DNA of 64,000 nt from Arthrobacter sp. StoSoilB5 (GCF_019977235.1 NZ_AP024646.1:3596001-3660000); one strand, 5' to 3'. Positions 52,897 to 62,181 are shown, numbered from the stretch's first letter. Program-made: numbers and translations. Notes: generated by a model not told the origin, from the letters alone.

Positions 52897-53904
52897 TCAC
52901 TGCTGGCTCATCTCCGAAGGAACCGCTATCAGCTGCAACGTTTTGCCATCACGAAGCACGGTCAGCGGGAAAGGTTCGCCTATGGCCTCGGCAAACAGCA
53001 GCTTCTGCAGGCTCTCTGCACTGGACACAGCCCTGCCCTGGGCGCGAAGCACCAGGTCCCCTGGCTGGAGCCCGGATGATTCCGCGGGCGAGCCGGCAAT
53101 GACTTCCACCACACGCAGCCCCTCTTTTTGGCCAGTCCGCACCACCGCACTGGCATCCAGCGGAATAGGCGTACTCACCAAACCCAGGTAGGCGCGGCGC
53201 ACCCTCCCATCCCTGAGCAGGGAGGCGATGATCCGCTGGGTGGTCCTATTAATAGGTACGGCGAGTCCAAGGCCCAATCCAGCCACGGCCGTGTTGATGC
53301 CCACGATGCGGCCCCGGGTGTCGGCCAGGGCGCCACCGGAGTTGCCCGGGTTGAGGGCAGCGTCGGTCTGGATGACGTCCTCAATAACACGCCTGTGCTC
53401 ACCTGCCCTGACGGGAATGGATCGTCCCAAGCCGCTGACCACCCCTGCAGTCACTGATCCGGCCAGGCCCAAGGGATTGCCCACCGCGATCACCAGCTGG
53501 CCAACCCGCAACGAATCGGCGTTACCCAGGATGGCGGGTGGCGGAGTGGGCTTGAGACCACGAACGACGGCAAGGTCAGACAATGGGTCAGCACCCACGA
53601 GTTCCACGTCCGTCTGCTTGCCGTTCGCGAACACTGCCCTTCCGGACTGGATGCCTGCCACGACGTGGGCATTGGTCAGCATGTACCCGTCACCAGTGAA
53701 AACCACAGCCGATCCGCTGCCCACACGCAGTTGACCGTTCCGGCGCGCACTTGTCATCTCGATCGCGGCGACGTGGGGCGTGACGGAGTCCGCGACGCGA
53801 ATGACGATCTGGGAGTACGCATCCAAGGCGTCGCCATCCTCGCGCGCATCCGATTCTTGCTCCGGGCCGACGTCCGGAATGTCAAACTCTGGCTCGGTAC
53901 TCAT
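52897..53904 (-). CDS. HtrA-like S1C serine protease with PDZ domain
   Basis: A 335-residue protein from ATG 53904 with AGGAGG 7 bases upstream. The trypsin-like domain has His in MLTNAHVVAG near residue 75, Asp in SDLAVVRGL near 109, and Ser in NPGNSGGALADT near 184. A PDZ domain follows (GLQPGDLVLRAQGRAVSSAE near 276). Unlike typical HtrA proteins, it shows no signal peptide or membrane helix, and 21 extra residues from an upstream start add none. It may act in the cytoplasm. Confidence 0.9.
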   Translation of the reverse strand: MSTEPEFDIPDVGPEQESDAREDGDALDAYSQIVIRVADSVTPHVAAIEMTSARRNGQLRVGSGSAVVFTGDGYMLTNAHVVAGIQSGRAVFANGKQTDVELVGADPLSDLAVVRGLKPTPPPAILGNADSLRVGQLVIAVGNPLGLAGSVTAGVVSGLGRSIPVRAGEHRRVIEDVIQTDAALNPGNSGGALADTRGRIVGINTAVAGLGLGLAVPINRTTQRIIASLLRDGRVRRAYLGLVSTPIPLDASAVVRTGQKEGLRVVEVIAGSPAESSGLQPGDLVLRAQGRAVSSAESLQKLLFAEAIGEPFPLTVLRDGKTLQLIAVPSEMSQQ

Positions 53905-54095
53905 CCCATGCCTCCTGCTGCCGTGGCGCCGTTTGCCGGCGGCCATGCACGTCCTGTCCGGCTCCAATCCATGATTAGCGACTGGATCCAGTACGTTCAG
54001 TGCCTACCCTGTACAACGGCCGGGACATGCCCGCTAGTCCTCGTTCCCCTACGCCGTGGGTGAACGGCCCCGAGCATCCTGTTCGGGCAAAGAAG

Positions 54096-54126
54096 AAGCC
54101 CCCGGATCACAAGGATCCGAGGGCTT
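54096..54126 (-). terminator. Displaced ssrA terminator
   Basis: Stem AAGCCC-C-CGGATC (54096-54108) with GATCCG-A-GGGCTT (54114-54126), then CTTCTTTGC on the minus strand. It directly follows the left copy of the ssrA-end repeat, so it is the original ssrA terminator, now separated from ssrA by the IS. Confidence 0.75.
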
Positions 54127-54269
54127 TCCGGTGGAGATGGGGGTGTGTGATTTCAGGACATCATTTACACATGTGGCGGGACATCCTTGACAGTGCCTGT
54201 GGCGGGACATCGTCGACACTGCCGGCATGTCGCGGGACATAGACGACACATGCCCTGATGGGCTGGGCC

Positions 54270-54836
54270 ATGTCGAAGAACAAGGTCATCGTCCTGGCCG
54301 TCCTTGAGGGCGGCATCACGCAGAAGAACGGCCACCCAGGCCATCCCCAAACCCAAGGCAAAATCGAGCGATTCCACCAGACCCTGAAAAAATGGCTTGC
54401 CGGGCAGCCTCGCGCCCACACCCTCGAGGACCTGAACCACCAGCTCGCGAAGTTCAAGCAGATCTACAACCACGAACGCCCGCACCGTGCCCTGAACCGG
54501 CGCACACCGGCAACCACCTACAACGCCGCCCCCAAAGCCGCCCCGAAGCTCGCCATCCAAGGCGACCACTGGCGGACCCGCACCGACCGGGTCGATGCCG
54601 ACGGGAAAGTCTCACTCCGCTACGCCGGACGCCTCCGCCACCTGGGCATCGGTCGACTCCACAAGCACAAACGAGTGATCCTGCTCGGCCACGAAGAACA
54701 CGTCCTGACCATCGAACACGGAACCGGCGAAGTCCTCGCGGAGTTCACAATCAACCCAGACCGCGGCTACCAGAAAAAACAAAACACCCCCGGTCCGAAG
54801 ACCGGGGGTGTCAATGATGTCCCGACACATCCGTAA
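54270..54836 (+). pseudogene. IS481 transposase with in-frame internal deletion
   Basis: Reading from ATG 54270, the protein has 188 residues where the family has about 390. It starts with the usual SKNKVIVLAVLEGGITQ and then jumps to KNGHPGHPQTQGKIERFHQT, which holds only the last catalytic Glu. The helix-turn-helix and both Asp residues of the DDE site are missing. The C-terminal part (HERPHRALNRRTPATTYN, SLRYAGRLRHLGIGRL) is complete. Not active by itself, but could bind ends or be a decoy. Confidence 0.85.
54771..54811 (-). terminator. IS-borne terminator facing ssrA transcription
   Basis: A 12-base stem (54784-54795 with 54800-54811) with a four-base loop; in the minus direction it has a TTCG loop and is followed by TTTTGTTTTTT. 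It lies about 50 bases beyond the mature ssrA end, and would end ssrA transcripts inside the IS. Confidence 0.85.
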
Positions 54837-54858
54837 AGGATGTCCCGCTACATCACAC

Positions 54859-55226
54859 GGTGGAGATGGGGGGAATTGAACCCCCGTCCGATGTCGTTTT
54901 GTCAGGGCTTCTCCGGGCGCAGTTTGCGTCGGATTTTCTCGGCCCCAGCCATCCTGCAAACAGGTGGCTGATCCGGGCCCAGTCATCTAAGAGTCCCGTT
55001 TACCTCAATGACGAAGGCAAACAGCAGTGGCTATCTAAATGACGCCAGGAACCGGGGCGATAGCAACCCCGGGCTGACGGACTGTCTTACTGCTTAGGCA
55101 GCGAGAGCGAAGTCAGTGCGCTTAGATTCGGCACTTATTGGTTTGCAGACAGCGTTTACGAGATAATTCTGCATCCTCGGCCCGCTTCACCTGTCGCGAC
55201 TAACATCGTCGAAACCGATCATCCCC
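54859..55226 (-). ncRNA. ssrA: Transfer-messenger RNA
   Basis: A tmRNA of about 368 bases, from GGGGATGATCGG at 55226 to CATCTCCACC at 54859. The acceptor strands GGGGATG and CATCTCC pair (one G-U), and the T arm is GGGGGTTCAATTCCCCC. The tag reading frame (55132-55094) encodes AESKRTDFALAA followed by TAA. CC but not the final A of CCA is encoded. An IS is inserted exactly at the 3' end. With SmpB, it rescues stalled ribosomes and tags the peptides for proteolysis. Confidence 0.95.
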
Positions 55227-55231
55227 GTATT

Positions 55232-55261
55232 TTGTTACCAAACCGGCAAGGCATTCATCAA
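55232..55261 (-). promoter_or_regulatory. ssrA promoter
   Basis: TTGATG (55256-55261) and TAACAA (55232-55237) on the minus strand, 18 bases apart, with the mature ssrA 5' end six bases downstream of the -10. Confidence 0.6.
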
Positions 55262-55358
55262 GTGATCAAATCCCTACCGGACTATCCATCATAACGCATG
55301 CGCCCCGAAGATCATTCCCACGACACAAGCTTTGGCGGGGCGCGTTGGCGTCCAACGC

Positions 55359-55829
55359 CTACCGGCGGTTGCGTTCCCGCAGTTCGCGCAACGATTCGCG
55401 TTTGTCCTGCTGCTCACGCAGCGTTTGGCGCTTGTCGTAGTCCTTTTTACCGCGTGCTATGGCAATTTCAACCTTTGCCCTACCGTCCAGGAAGTAAAGC
55501 TGCAACGGCACCACCGTGAAGCCGGATTCGCGGATCTTTTGCGAGATCTTGTCCAGTTCTTCGCGGTGGAGCAAAAGCTTCCGACGGCGGCGCGCGGCAT
55601 GGTTGGTCCAGCTCCCCTGATGGTACTCAGGGATATGGATACCCTCCATCCACAGTTCGTCATTGTAGAAGGTACAGAAGCCGTCCACCATGGAGGCGTG
55701 GCCTTCACGGAGGGATTTCACTTCGGTACCCATTAGCGCAATGCCGGCCTCGTAGGTATCCAGGACATGGTAGTTGTGCCGGGCCTTCCGATTGGTGGCC
55801 ACTACCTTACGGCCACTTTCCTTGGGCAC
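55359..55829 (-). CDS. smpB: SsrA-binding protein SmpB
   Basis: A 156-residue OB-fold protein needed for tmRNA function. Characteristic segments: VVATNRKARHNYHVLDTYEAG near residue 8, ALMGTEVKSLREGHASM near 31, FLDGRAKVEIAIARGKKDYDKR near 113, and the basic C-terminal tail ending RELRERNRR. It is 130 bases upstream of ssrA on the same strand, the usual neighbour order. Confidence 0.97.
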   Translation of the reverse strand: MPKESGRKVVATNRKARHNYHVLDTYEAGIALMGTEVKSLREGHASMVDGFCTFYNDELWMEGIHIPEYHQGSWTNHAARRRRKLLLHREELDKISQKIRESGFTVVPLQLYFLDGRAKVEIAIARGKKDYDKRQTLREQQDKRESLRELRERNRR

Positions 55830-55914
55830 GGTAGAACTCCTTGTTAGATGCGGATTTCAACTAGTGTACGCCAGAGCCCGCCGGCCCTGGTTTCTGAGCT
55901 TCTGAAGCCCGTCC

Positions 55915-55961
55915 CCTGACGCCTGTTCCCTGACGCCTGTTCCCTGACGCCTGTTCCCTGA
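55915..55961. repeat. 14-bp tandem repeat
   Basis: Three consecutive copies of CCTGACGCCTGTTC (55915-55956) and a partial fourth, in the gap between the M23 peptidase gene and smpB. It may be a slippage product. It does not form a strong hairpin. Confidence 0.9.
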
Positions 55962-55981
55962 AGAAGGCACCGGACCGGCCC

Positions 55982-57397
55982 CTAGAGGAGGGTCATGGGA
56001 TCCACTGCCGCACCGTTCAGCCAGGTCTCGAAGTGTGCATGGCACCCCGTCGAGTTACCTGTGCTACCCGAGTACGCAATAAGTTGCCCCTGCGAAACTT
56101 GCTGGCCATTGGCCACCACAATGCTGCTGTTGTGGTAGTAGATCGTTGTCAGGGAGTTGCCCTGCACCACGCCGTGGGACAGCTTCACGCGCCATCCACC
56201 GCCGTCGGCCGAGTTCCAACCAGAGTTGAAGACGGTACCAGCCGCTGCAGCATAGACCGGCGTACCACAGGCCGCGCCGAAGTCGATGCCAGTGTGCATG
56301 TAACCGCCCGTACCGTAGAAATCGATGGTGCCGGGCGGGGTTGCCCGCCAGCCGAATCCTGACGTGATGGGTACATAGCTGGCGAACGGGTGCCGCAAAC
56401 CAAAGGCGGAGGGCGAACCCACCGGGGGAACATACGGCTGCTCAGGAGGTGCCGGTCTTCCTTGCGCTGCCGCAGCGGCAGCCGCAGCGGCAGCAGCTTC
56501 CGCCGCGAGCCGACGCTGTTCGGCTTCCCACGCCTCCCTCAGCTTGCGGTCCCTCTCGACGATTTCGGCCGCGACAGAGTCCTGTTCCGCTTTCACGCGG
56601 GCCAGATCGGCTTCGATGCCCGGCTTTGCCGCCTGCAGTTGTCCATTCAGGCGGGTAGTGTCCTCGATGAGCTTGTCGACTTCGGCTTTCTTACTCGCAG
56701 CCTCGTCGCGTGCTGCCTTCTCCCGCTCAAGCGCGGCGTCAGCCTTGGCCTTCAGGTCCTGGATCTCAGCCTCGACTGCGGCCAATCGTGCCTGGGAGTT
56801 CACGTTGGTAGCGTTCTGCTGGGTTAGCTTGGTCATTGCAGCGTTCTGGCTGCGCATGGCCTGATCAGCAAGGTCCATGGATTCTGTCAGGCTGCCGGAC
56901 TCGTTGGATCCGAAGAGCAGGGCGATGTTGGTGGGAACGCCCCCCGACTTATAGGCCTGTGAGGCGATCTGTCCGATCAGCTTCTTCGTATCGGTGATCT
57001 TCTGCTTGTCGCTCTCAAGCTGCTCAGTAATTTTGGCTTTGTTCTGCTGGGCAAGCTCCACCCTGGCAGCCAAAGCCTCGACCTCCTTGACGGCACTGGC
57101 CACTCGGCCCTGTGCTTCCAGAAGTGCCTGCTGGGCGCCGGGGAGGCGTCCTTGGTAGATGACGAGATCGCCCGCCGCCTTGGCGATCTTCGAGTCCACA
57201 AACTCCAAGGACGCCTGGACGCGGGCCGACTCAGCCTCGAGCGCAGCTTGCTGGTCGTCCAGGCTGTCCGCGTGGGCAGCGGGGGCACCCGACAGGAGGC
57301 TCACAGCGAGGCCCAGAGCGAGCACGCCACCAAGAATCCTGGCTTGGCCGGACGCAAGGCGCCAGCGCAGGGAGTTCCGGTCCAACGTGGTCATCAT
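55982..57397 (-). CDS. M23 family metallopeptidase with coiled coil (EnvC/FtsEX-linked type)
   Basis: A 471-residue secreted protein from ATG 57397 (ATG 57394 also possible). The Sec signal is GVLALGLAVSLLSGAPAAHA. A long coiled coil follows (about 35-310; LEAESARVQASLEFVDS, ALEREKAARDEAASKKAEVD), then an Ala-run linker. The C-terminal LytM domain has GYMHTGIDFGAACG near residue 380 and GCHAHFETWLNG near 451, the HxH and other zinc positions being H-D and HAH. It is the cell-wall hydrolase activated by FtsEX, and its gene is next to ftsX. Confidence 0.92.
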   Translation of the reverse strand: MMTTLDRNSLRWRLASGQARILGGVLALGLAVSLLSGAPAAHADSLDDQQAALEAESARVQASLEFVDSKIAKAAGDLVIYQGRLPGAQQALLEAQGRVASAVKEVEALAARVELAQQNKAKITEQLESDKQKITDTKKLIGQIASQAYKSGGVPTNIALLFGSNESGSLTESMDLADQAMRSQNAAMTKLTQQNATNVNSQARLAAVEAEIQDLKAKADAALEREKAARDEAASKKAEVDKLIEDTTRLNGQLQAAKPGIEADLARVKAEQDSVAAEIVERDRKLREAWEAEQRRLAAEAAAAAAAAAAAQGRPAPPEQPYVPPVGSPSAFGLRHPFASYVPITSGFGWRATPPGTIDFYGTGGYMHTGIDFGAACGTPVYAAAAGTVFNSGWNSADGGGWRVKLSHGVVQGNSLTTIYYHNSSIVVANGQQVSQGQLIAYSGSTGNSTGCHAHFETWLNGAAVDPMTLL

Positions 57398-57449
57398 GAG
57401 TCCTTTTCGCTTGTCAGCACAGTCGTTCGTCGCCATACGTCCGTCATCA

Positions 57450-58364
57450 CTAAACCTTCAAGTAGCGCCGGAGGGTCAACAAGGAGGATATCCCGGCCAA
57501 GCCACCGCCGAGCGCAATCAGCACCGGCGCGATCACCAGGACCTGCGTCGATGAGATGAAGGGAGTGTTAAGGAACTGCCTGGAGAGGTCACCGTTGAGC
57601 CAGAAGTGTGCCATGAGCCACAGCGTCACGGATGCCAACACGGCCCCGACGACGGCGGCGATCACGCCCTCCAGGATAAACGGCAACTGGATGACTGTCT
57701 TCGAGGCGCCCACCAGGCGCATGATGCCCGTTTCCCGGCGCCGGCTGAAGGCGGAGAGCCGGATCGTGGTGGTGATTAGAAGCACCGCACAGAAGATCAT
57801 CACCGCGGCCACACCCATCGCGGCCACAGAAGCGCCATTCATCCAAGAGAAGATGCGCTCCAAGACCTGGCGTTGGTCACTCACCGTCTCAACGCCCGGC
57901 TGCGAGGAAAATGTTTCGCTGATGATCTGGTACTTCTCAGGGTTCTTCATGTTGATGCGGAACGAGGCCGGCAACTGGTCCTCGGACACAGAATCAACAA
58001 TGGGTGAATTGGAGAACTGCTCTTTGAAGTGTTTGTAGGCCTCGGCCTGGGATTCAAACTGGAAGTCGTTGATGTATTGCTTGACGGCGGGAGACTCCAA
58101 CATGGCCTGCAGGTTGTCCTGCTGTTCCTTGGTGGCTGGCCCCGAGGCGCAACCAACCGCCGTCGAGCCGTCGTTGCAAAGGAATACGGCAACCTGGACT
58201 TTGTCGTACCAGTAGCCCTTCATCTGGTTGATTTGCATCTGCAGCATACCCGCTGCGCCAACGAACGTCAGGGAAACAAAGGTCACCAATACGACCGAGA
58301 TCACCATGGACAGGTTGCGGCGCAAACCGCTGCCGATTTCCCCGAGGATGAAAAGGAGCCTCAC
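57450..58364 (-). CDS. ftsX: Cell division permease-like protein FtsX
   Basis: A 304-residue protein with four membrane helices: one at about 20-45, then the extracellular loop (about 46-175), then three. The extracellular part has [17 protein letters not shown] and a Cys pair likely forming a disulfide ([15 protein letters not shown]). The cytoplasmic [18 protein letters not shown] near residue 205 is a family mark. Start is GTG, overlapping ftsE by 4 bases. With FtsE it transmits ATP-driven change to the peptidase encoded next. Confidence 0.95.
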   Translation of the reverse strand: MRLLFILGEIGSGLRRNLSMVISVVLVTFVSLTFVGAAGMLQMQINQMKGYWYDKVQVAVFLCNDGSTAVGCASGPATKEQQDNLQAMLESPAVKQYINDFQFESQAEAYKHFKEQFSNSPIVDSVSEDQLPASFRINMKNPEKYQIISETFSSQPGVETVSDQRQVLERIFSWMNGASVAAMGVAAVMIFCAVLLITTTIRLSAFSRRRETGIMRLVGASKTVIQLPFILEGVIAAVVGAVLASVTLWLMAHFWLNGDLSRQFLNTPFISSTQVLVIAPVLIALGGGLAGISSLLTLRRYLKV

Positions 58365-59125
58365 AGCTGTGCCCCCTGCGCGCGGTTGATTTCTTCGCCA
58401 CTGGCATCCCGGAGCCGGCGGGATTCACCCACAACCGGGATCATGGACGTGTACAGGGCCTTAGCTTCGTCTCGGATGACCTTGCCATTCTTGAGTTCCA
58501 CCACACGGCGGCGCATTTCGTTAACGATGTCGTCGTCGTGGGTAGCCATGACTACAGTGGTGCCGTTCTGGTTGATCTTGTCCAGGACCCCCATGATTCC
58601 CATCGAGGTAATGGGGTCAAGGTTTCCGGTGGGCTCGTCCGCGAGGAGGATACCTGGGCGGTTTACCACCGCACGGGCAATGGCCACGCGCTGCTGCTCG
58701 CCACCTGAGAGTTCGTGGGGCATCCGCCGTTCCTTGCCCTCAAGACCCACGGTCTTCAATACTTCAGGAACTGTCTCCCGAATGATGGAGCGGCTCTTGC
58801 CGATGACCTGCATGGCAAATGCCACGTTCGCGAAGACATTCTTCTGCGGGAGCAGGCGGAAATCCTGGAAGACGACGCCGATACCCCTTCGCAGCTTGGG
58901 CACTCGCCAGCTCGAAATGTTGGCCACGTTCTGGCCGGCTACGTAAACCGAACCTGAGGATGCTTTGTCTTCCTTCAGGATCAATCTCAGGAACGTGGAC
59001 TTTCCTGAGCCCGAGGCGCCCACAAGGAAGGTGAATTCACCGCGGTTGATCTCAAGGCTGACAGAATCGAGCGCCGGTCGGGCATTCTGCTCGTAGACCT
59101 TGGTGACATTCTCAAATCTGATCAT
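58361..59125 (-). CDS. ftsE: Cell division ATP-binding protein FtsE
   Basis: A 254-residue ABC ATPase, slightly longer than the E. coli protein. Walker A is [16 protein letters not shown] near residue 36, signature [19 protein letters not shown] near 137, and Walker [14 protein letters not shown] near 160. The C-terminal about 25 residues are an extension. It is translationally coupled to ftsX and follows prfB after a 180-base gap. Confidence 0.95.
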   Translation of the reverse strand: MIRFENVTKVYEQNARPALDSVSLEINRGEFTFLVGASGSGKSTFLRLILKEDKASSGSVYVAGQNVANISSWRVPKLRRGIGVVFQDFRLLPQKNVFANVAFAMQVIGKSRSIIRETVPEVLKTVGLEGKERRMPHELSGGEQQRVAIARAVVNRPGILLADEPTGNLDPITSMGIMGVLDKINQNGTTVVMATHDDDIVNEMRRRVVELKNGKVIRDEAKALYTSMIPVVGESRRLRDASGEEINRAQGAQL

Positions 59126-59305
59126 GGCCCTTTAGAACCCCGCCGGACATGACGTACTCGCCCAGTCCAACAGCCGGAGCGCGGGCTTTCGATGGGGGAA
59201 GTGAGAGCACCGGCCACTCGACTATACGCACGCAGCAGCCGGGATTCCGGGGGTTTCCGGGGCGTGTCGCCGAATCGGACACTACCGGAACGGCGAATCG
59301 AGAAC

Positions 59306-60421
59306 CTAGCTGGCTGCGTTCCGGTTGCCCGTGCGCCAACGGATACCGGCATCGATGAAGTCATCGATGTCGCCGTCCAGCACCGCCGACGTATTGCCTA
59401 CTTCGTGTTCCGTGCGCAGGTCCTTGACCATCTGGTACGGATTGAGCACGTAGGAGCGCATCTGATCTCCCCATGATGCCTTGACGTCGCCAGCCAAGGC
59501 CTTCTTTTCAGCGTCCTGCTGTTCCTTCTTAACAAGCAGCAACCGCGACTGCAGCACACGCAAGGCCGCGGCCCGGTTTTGAAGCTGCGACTTTTCGTTC
59601 TGCATTGACACGACGATCCCCGTGGGAATGTGTGTCAGGCGCACGGCGGAGTCGGTCGTGTTGACTGACTGTCCTCCAGGCCCGGAGGACCTGAAGACGT
59701 CAACGCGGATTTCGTTGTCCGGAATCTCGATGGAGTCGGTCTGTTCAATCAGCGGGATCACCTCGACGGCGGCGAACGAGGTCTGCCGGCGGCCCTGGTT
59801 GTCGAAGGGGCTGATACGGACAAGGCGGTGTGTGCCAGCCTCGACGCTCAGCGTGCCAAAAGCGTACGGCGTCTTGACCTCGAACGTGGCGGACTTCAGA
59901 CCTGCTTCTTCGGCATAGGACGTGTCCATCACGGTGGTGGGGTAACCGTGGCGCTCCGCCCACCGCAGGTACATACGCATCAGCATCTCGGCGAAGTCAG
60001 CGGCGTCAACGCCACCTGCTCCTGCCCGGATGGTCACCACAGCTTCCCGTTCGTCGTATTCGCCTGACAACAGGGTGACAACTTCGAGCTCGGCGAGGGC
60101 CTTGCGAATAGAGGCAAGCTCCTTGGCTGCCTCGTCCATGGACGCTTCGTCGCCCTCGTCCTGGCCGAGCTCCACGAGAACTTCGAGGTCGTCGATCCGG
60201 GAAGCCAGCTTGGACAAGCGCTCCACTTCGGCTTGCCGGTGGGACAAACGCGAAGTGACAACCTGCGCGGATGCGGGGTCATCCCAAAGGTCCGGCGCCC
60301 CAGCTTGCTCACTCAATTCGGCGATCTCGGCCTTCAAGGCATCAACATCGGTGACGTTCTCGATGGAACTGTAAGTGGCGCGAAGCGCGCGGATTTCTGC
60401 GGGAAAATCAATCTCAGCCAT
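59306..60421 (-). CDS. prfB: Peptide chain release factor 2
   Basis: RF2, 371 residues, reading UAA and UGA. The SPF element is in [15 protein letters not shown] near residue 206 and GGQ in [12 protein letters not shown] near 249. It is read in one uninterrupted frame: there is no internal UGA near codon 25, so the programmed frameshift of E. coli prfB is absent. Begins the prfB-ftsE-ftsX order common in actinobacteria. Confidence 0.97.
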   Translation of the reverse strand: MAEIDFPAEIRALRATYSSIENVTDVDALKAEIAELSEQAGAPDLWDDPASAQVVTSRLSHRQAEVERLSKLASRIDDLEVLVELGQDEGDEASMDEAAKELASIRKALAELEVVTLLSGEYDEREAVVTIRAGAGGVDAADFAEMLMRMYLRWAERHGYPTTVMDTSYAEEAGLKSATFEVKTPYAFGTLSVEAGTHRLVRISPFDNQGRRQTSFAAVEVIPLIEQTDSIEIPDNEIRVDVFRSSGPGGQSVNTTDSAVRLTHIPTGIVVSMQNEKSQLQNRAAALRVLQSRLLLVKKEQQDAEKKALAGDVKASWGDQMRSYVLNPYQMVKDLRTEHEVGNTSAVLDGDIDDFIDAGIRWRTGNRNAAS

Positions 60422-60491
60422 GGTCTTTCCAGCGTACGCTATCAGCCGGGCTCCCCCGACTGGGCTACGTCATTGCGTCCGTATCATTGCG

Positions 60492-60947
60492 CTATTGCGT
60501 GAGCCGGGACCTGGCCGTGGATCTGGCTTCAACGGGAATTCCCCCGGGCAGCAGGAAATTGACCAACGGCGGATGGGCGATGGCACTCAAGACCACCACC
60601 GCGGTACCACCGTTTGAACTGCCCGTTCCAGGAGCAATTGCCAAGTGATCGTGCTTGGAGAAGGCATCGCTGCTGCCCAGATACAGATCAACTGCGCCCA
60701 GTACCCGCTCATCCACCAGCGATGCTGAGGGCGCACTGATTCCTTCGATGTCGCCCACTACGTACGAATCAGCCGCGGCAAGGGCCGCACCGTCAGCCAA
60801 GGACAGGAGTTTCTTGTGTTCCAGGTAGATCGCCGAAGTAGCAATGACCACCGAGGCCAGCAGGAGCGCCAGAAGCACGAAGCCAACAATCAGCACACTC
60901 ATTTGCCCCTCTTCGGCACTGCCTCTTATCCGCCCTTTCGCCATCAC
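60492..60947 (-). CDS. TadE/TadG-like protein (Rv3654c type)
   Basis: A 151-residue protein with an N-terminal hydrophobic segment (QMSVLIVGFVLLALLLASVVI) preceded by GSAEEG, typical of TadE/TadG-like pseudopilins. The rest is exported (ADGAALAAADSYV is a family segment). Starts with GTG, or ATG one codon later, after GGAGGAGG. It is the last gene of the Tad cluster, matching the Rv3654c-like position in mycobacteria. Confidence 0.85.
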   Translation of the reverse strand: MMAKGRIRGSAEEGQMSVLIVGFVLLALLLASVVIATSAIYLEHKKLLSLADGAALAAADSYVVGDIEGISAPSASLVDERVLGAVDLYLGSSDAFSKHDHLAIAPGTGSSNGGTAVVVLSAIAHPPLVNFLLPGGIPVEARSTARSRLTQ

Positions 60948-60971
60948 CTGTGCCTCCTCCTCACTTTTGGC

Positions 60972-61526
60972 TCATTTGAAGCGCCCAACGACTTGAGTAG
61001 CAGAGGCATTGAGCACGGCAGCGTCCAAATGAAGTGCGTCACCAAACGGAACCATCGGTAGGGGGACAGTCAGTCGAACCGATACCGTCACTGTTGCCCC
61101 TGCCGAAAGGCAGTCTGACCGGTCGCATGAGATTTGAATTTTGGCCGCTTGCGCCGGATAGCCGTAATCCTTCAGCGCCACGAGGACACTCTGCTCCGCG
61201 GCAGTCCTCGCGAGGGCGGGTTTAGTCTGCGAAACAAAAACTTTTGCTGCCTGATCTGCCGCACCGACTACCGCGAAGGATCCGCCTTGGATTTGGCCTA
61301 CGGTTACCAGGAAATAGACCACCGGAACCATGAGCAACACAGCCAGGAACGTGAACTCCACCATTGCGCTGCCCCGTTGACTTTCCACGCCTGCCCAATT
61401 CGCAGCCGTGTCTCGTGAGGGGTCGGGCTCCGGCTGCCGGATCCCACCCAGCCGATGCCTCATGGCGTGCATTGTGGAAGTGGGTAACGGCGTCGGACTC
61501 TGCACGCTACTCCGGCAGCGCAGCAT
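60972..61526 (-). CDS. TadE family pilus protein, larger
   Basis: A 184-residue protein. The first about 50 residues are hydrophilic and precede the TadE motif RGSAMVEFTFLAVLLMVPVVYF near residue 51. The start at 61526 is supported by GGAGGTGA 6 bases upstream and overlaps the previous gene by 20 bases. Two cysteines (SCDRSDC) may form a disulfide outside the cell. Part of the Flp pilus assembly cluster. Confidence 0.85.
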   Translation of the reverse strand: MLRCRSSVQSPTPLPTSTMHAMRHRLGGIRQPEPDPSRDTAANWAGVESQRGSAMVEFTFLAVLLMVPVVYFLVTVGQIQGGSFAVVGAADQAAKVFVSQTKPALARTAAEQSVLVALKDYGYPAQAAKIQISCDRSDCLSAGATVTVSVRLTVPLPMVPFGDALHLDAAVLNASATQVVGRFK

Positions 61527-61935
61527 GTCCGCTCACCTCCATGAATCCTCCAGGGCCGATGAGCCCCACGACTGGAATGGGGGCCCTCACGGTCACTTCC
61601 AAGGTACGAATTCCATCCAGTCTTGTTTCAGCGGTAGCCACGTCTGTTGCGAAGTCGCCATTGAGCGTCATTTCGATCAGTTCGGATGTCCTTGCCTTCG
61701 CGTCTGCGGCCGTTCGATCGGCAAGGGCCCCATACCCAGCTCCCGACGCTGCAGCATCAATAAGCGTGTTCCGCACGTGAAGGACAAGCGTGAGCTGGAC
61801 GATTGCCATGAAAAACAACGTCAGCAGTGCGCCAACCAGCACAAAATCCACAACTGCAGAACCCCGTTCCCCAGATTCCTTTGCGCTGGGCACGTGGAGA
61901 TGGCGATTCTGTACGCGGCAGCGTACCTGCCCCAT
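61507..61935 (-). CDS. TadE family pilus protein, smaller
   Basis: A 142-residue TadE-like protein with ERGSAVVDFVLVGALLTLFF near residue 23 as the pseudopilin-type processing and membrane segment, followed by an exported domain. It starts 3 bases after the pilin gene and overlaps the next gene by 20 bases. It is predicted to help build or anchor the Flp pilus. Confidence 0.87.
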   Translation of the reverse strand: MGQVRCRVQNRHLHVPSAKESGERGSAVVDFVLVGALLTLFFMAIVQLTLVLHVRNTLIDAAASGAGYGALADRTAADAKARTSELIEMTLNGDFATDVATAETRLDGIRTLEVTVRAPIPVVGLIGPGGFMEVSGHAALPE

Positions 61936-61938
61936 GTC

Positions 61939-62181
61939 CTAGCCGCCCACTTTGGCCATGGCCTGCGCGAAGAGGTCCGCCAATGCCGGCGATGCAATGG
62001 CGAGAAGACCCGCGACCAATATGGCGGACATTAAGGTGATCATCACCCATCCAGGGACGTCACCGCGCTCACCATCTTCCAGTGGCGATACTGCATTTCC
62101 CGCCATCACCGCGAACGCCCATGGGAAAAGGGGCAAGGTCATCGTGTTTGTGGCAGAAAACGGGCGTCCGTGCTTGTTCAT
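61939..62181 (-). CDS. DUF4244/Flp-like pilin
   Basis: An 80-residue protein from ATG 62181 (GGGGAAG upstream). After a hydrophilic leader, the C-terminal part carries DGERGDVPGWVMITLMSAIL, which resembles DUF4244 and Flp pilin hydrophobic segments, and ends LADLFAQAMAKVGG. It sits between tadC and the TadE genes where the pilin or DUF4244 gene is expected. Confidence 0.83.
   Translation of the reverse strand: MNKHGRPFSATNTMTLPLFPWAFAVMAGNAVSPLEDGERGDVPGWVMITLMSAILVAGLLAIASPALADLFAQAMAKVGG

Larger units (their letters stand above)
54144..54857 (+). mobile_element. IS481-family derivative, internally deleted, inserted at ssrA 3' end
   Basis: A 714-base element flanked by a perfect 15-base direct repeat CGGTGGAGATGGGGG (54129-54143 and 54858-54872). 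Ends begin TGTG and form imperfect inverted repeats of about 30 bases (left TGTGTGATTTCAGGACATC, right read inward TGTGATGTAGCGGGACATC). Subterminal repeats built on GCGGGACATC occur three times on the left and twice on the right. Full IS481-family elements are about 1-1.3 kb, so it is deleted inside, consistent with the shortened transposase. Confidence 0.85.

Noticed and set aside
54129..54872. Phage or island attachment at ssrA
   Set aside because: The repeat resembles att duplication, but the enclosed DNA is just an IS with TGTG ends and transposase sequence; no integrase is present. A target-site duplication explains it better.
59306..60421. Programmed frameshift in prfB
   Set aside because: The gene reads through in one frame without the internal UGA.
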